Positions 63,523 through 64,000 of a stretch of 64,000 bases of DNA are shown here, piece after piece (the stretch's first letter is position 1; each line of letters starts with the position of its first letter). Location of the stretch: the NCBI GenBank assembly GCA_965119685.1, contig OZ221971.1:1426001-1490000 (forward strand), in the 5' to 3' direction. The position numbers were made by a program, and so were the translations under genes. Under the pieces are notes generated by a model. It saw nothing but the letters and a program-made list of their open reading frames with translations. It was not told where the DNA came from and did not search any database. This DNA comes from Merdibacter sp965119685 (lineage in GTDB: Bacteria; Bacillota_I; Bacilli_A; Erysipelotrichales; Erysipelotrichaceae).

Positions 63523-64000
63523 ATGGAAATCATAGAAATCCTGAAATCGCTGTTTTACGGCATTGTAGAGGGCATCACCGAATGGCTGCCGATCAGCTCT
63601 ACCGGCCACTTGATTTTATTGAAGGAAATCTGGCCGATGAATGTCAGTGAGAACTTTTGGGAGGCGTTTTTGGTCGTCGTACAGCTGGGCGCTATTTTCG
63701 CGGTCGTCTTACTGTATTGGAAAAAGCTGTTTCCCTTTAATCTGACGAATAAAAACCGTCCGCTGATCCGCTATGACATCTTCCATCTGTGGTTTAAAAT
63801 CTTGGTTGCCTGCATTCCGGCGGCAATCGTCGGATTGCTGTTTGACGACTGGCTCAACGAGCATCTCTATCATCCGGTGGTGGTGGCGATCATGCTCATC
63901 CTCGTCGGTGCACTCTTTCTCGTGCTGGAAAACCGCAACCGCTATCAGCGTGCGCGGGTGAACGCGTTAAGTCAGATCACCTACCGCGATGCACTCATCA
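63523..64000 (+). CDS. uppP: Undecaprenyl-diphosphatase UppP/BacA, 5' part
   Basis: The first 159 residues of a membrane phosphatase recycling the undecaprenyl carrier; the window ends inside the gene. GIVEGITEWLPISSTGHLIL contains the catalytic Glu-rich motif and the Ser-Ser-Thr-Gly-His active site. GAAGGGAG precedes ATG 63523. It is coupled to murD by position, 14 bases apart, so wall-precursor synthesis and carrier recycling are co-expressed. Confidence 0.95.
   Translation, partial: MEIIEILKSLFYGIVEGITEWLPISSTGHLILLKEIWPMNVSENFWEAFLVVVQLGAIFAVVLLYWKKLFPFNLTNKNRPLIRYDIFHLWFKILVACIPAAIVGLLFDDWLNEHLYHPVVVAIMLILVGALFLVLENRNRYQRARVNALSQITYRDALI

Overview
The window reads as a chromosomal segment of a low-G+C-lineage Bacillota (Firmicute) whose own genes are fairly G+C-rich (my impression is about 50%). 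It carries two clearly A+T-rich inserts. Endospore genes (cotJABC, yunB, a spoVD-type PBP), HrcA/CIRCE control of clpB, a prpC-prkC-rsgA-rpe-thiN block and a spoVD-murE-mraY-murD-uppP cluster all fit a spore-forming anaerobe. Gene content suggests Erysipelotrichales or a relative, but no 16S or ribosomal marker is present to settle this.

Layout. 1-1.8 kb: end of a glucose-class PTS IIA gene and a beta-glucoside-type IIBC gene, with an antiterminator-like RNA element between them. 2.1-6.4 kb: an ArsB/NhaD-like permease, pyrE, an M20 amidohydrolase and rmuC. 6.4-12.2 kb: a GntR regulator divergent from an operon of mannose-family PTS IIC-IID-IIB, a gamma-glutamyltranspeptidase homologue and two half-size chromate-type transporters. 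12.5-16.3 kb: HAD phosphatase, dut, cca, mnmM and tRNA-Pro. 16.9-19.6 kb: clpB behind two CIRCE operators. 20-22.5 kb: feoA-feoB-Cys-rich partner.

22.6-29.6 kb: an A+T-rich island without an integrase. It holds a 70-bp-spaced repeat, a severed C-terminal piece of an RlmD-type methyltransferase, a small helical protein, a KilA-N protein, a 1241-residue STAND-like helical protein with a degenerate P-loop, and an overlapping serine/threonine kinase. The last pair is the best candidate for an undescribed (possibly anti-phage) system.

30-32.2 kb: a P-loop kinase and cotJABC. 32.6-34.4 kb: a second A+T-rich cassette (long hairpin, alpha/beta hydrolase, CPBP protease). 34.8-43.5 kb: phasin-like/UbiB pair, a degenerate oleate-hydratase homologue, a BI-1 protein, a TrmH-family methylase, a degenerate NadE/nitrilase homologue, rubrerythrin, yunB, and tRNA-Leu and tRNA-Cys. 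43.7-53.8 kb: priA, PAP2, rsmB, rlmN, prpC, prkC, rsgA, rpe and thiN (translation quality, ribosome maturation and Ser/Thr phosphorylation). 54.3-56 kb: a DUF308/papain-like membrane protein and rpmB. 56.1-57.9 kb: a complete IS30-family element with 31-bp inverted repeats and a 13-bp target duplication. 57.9-64 kb: peptidoglycan-precursor genes, cut by the window end inside uppP.
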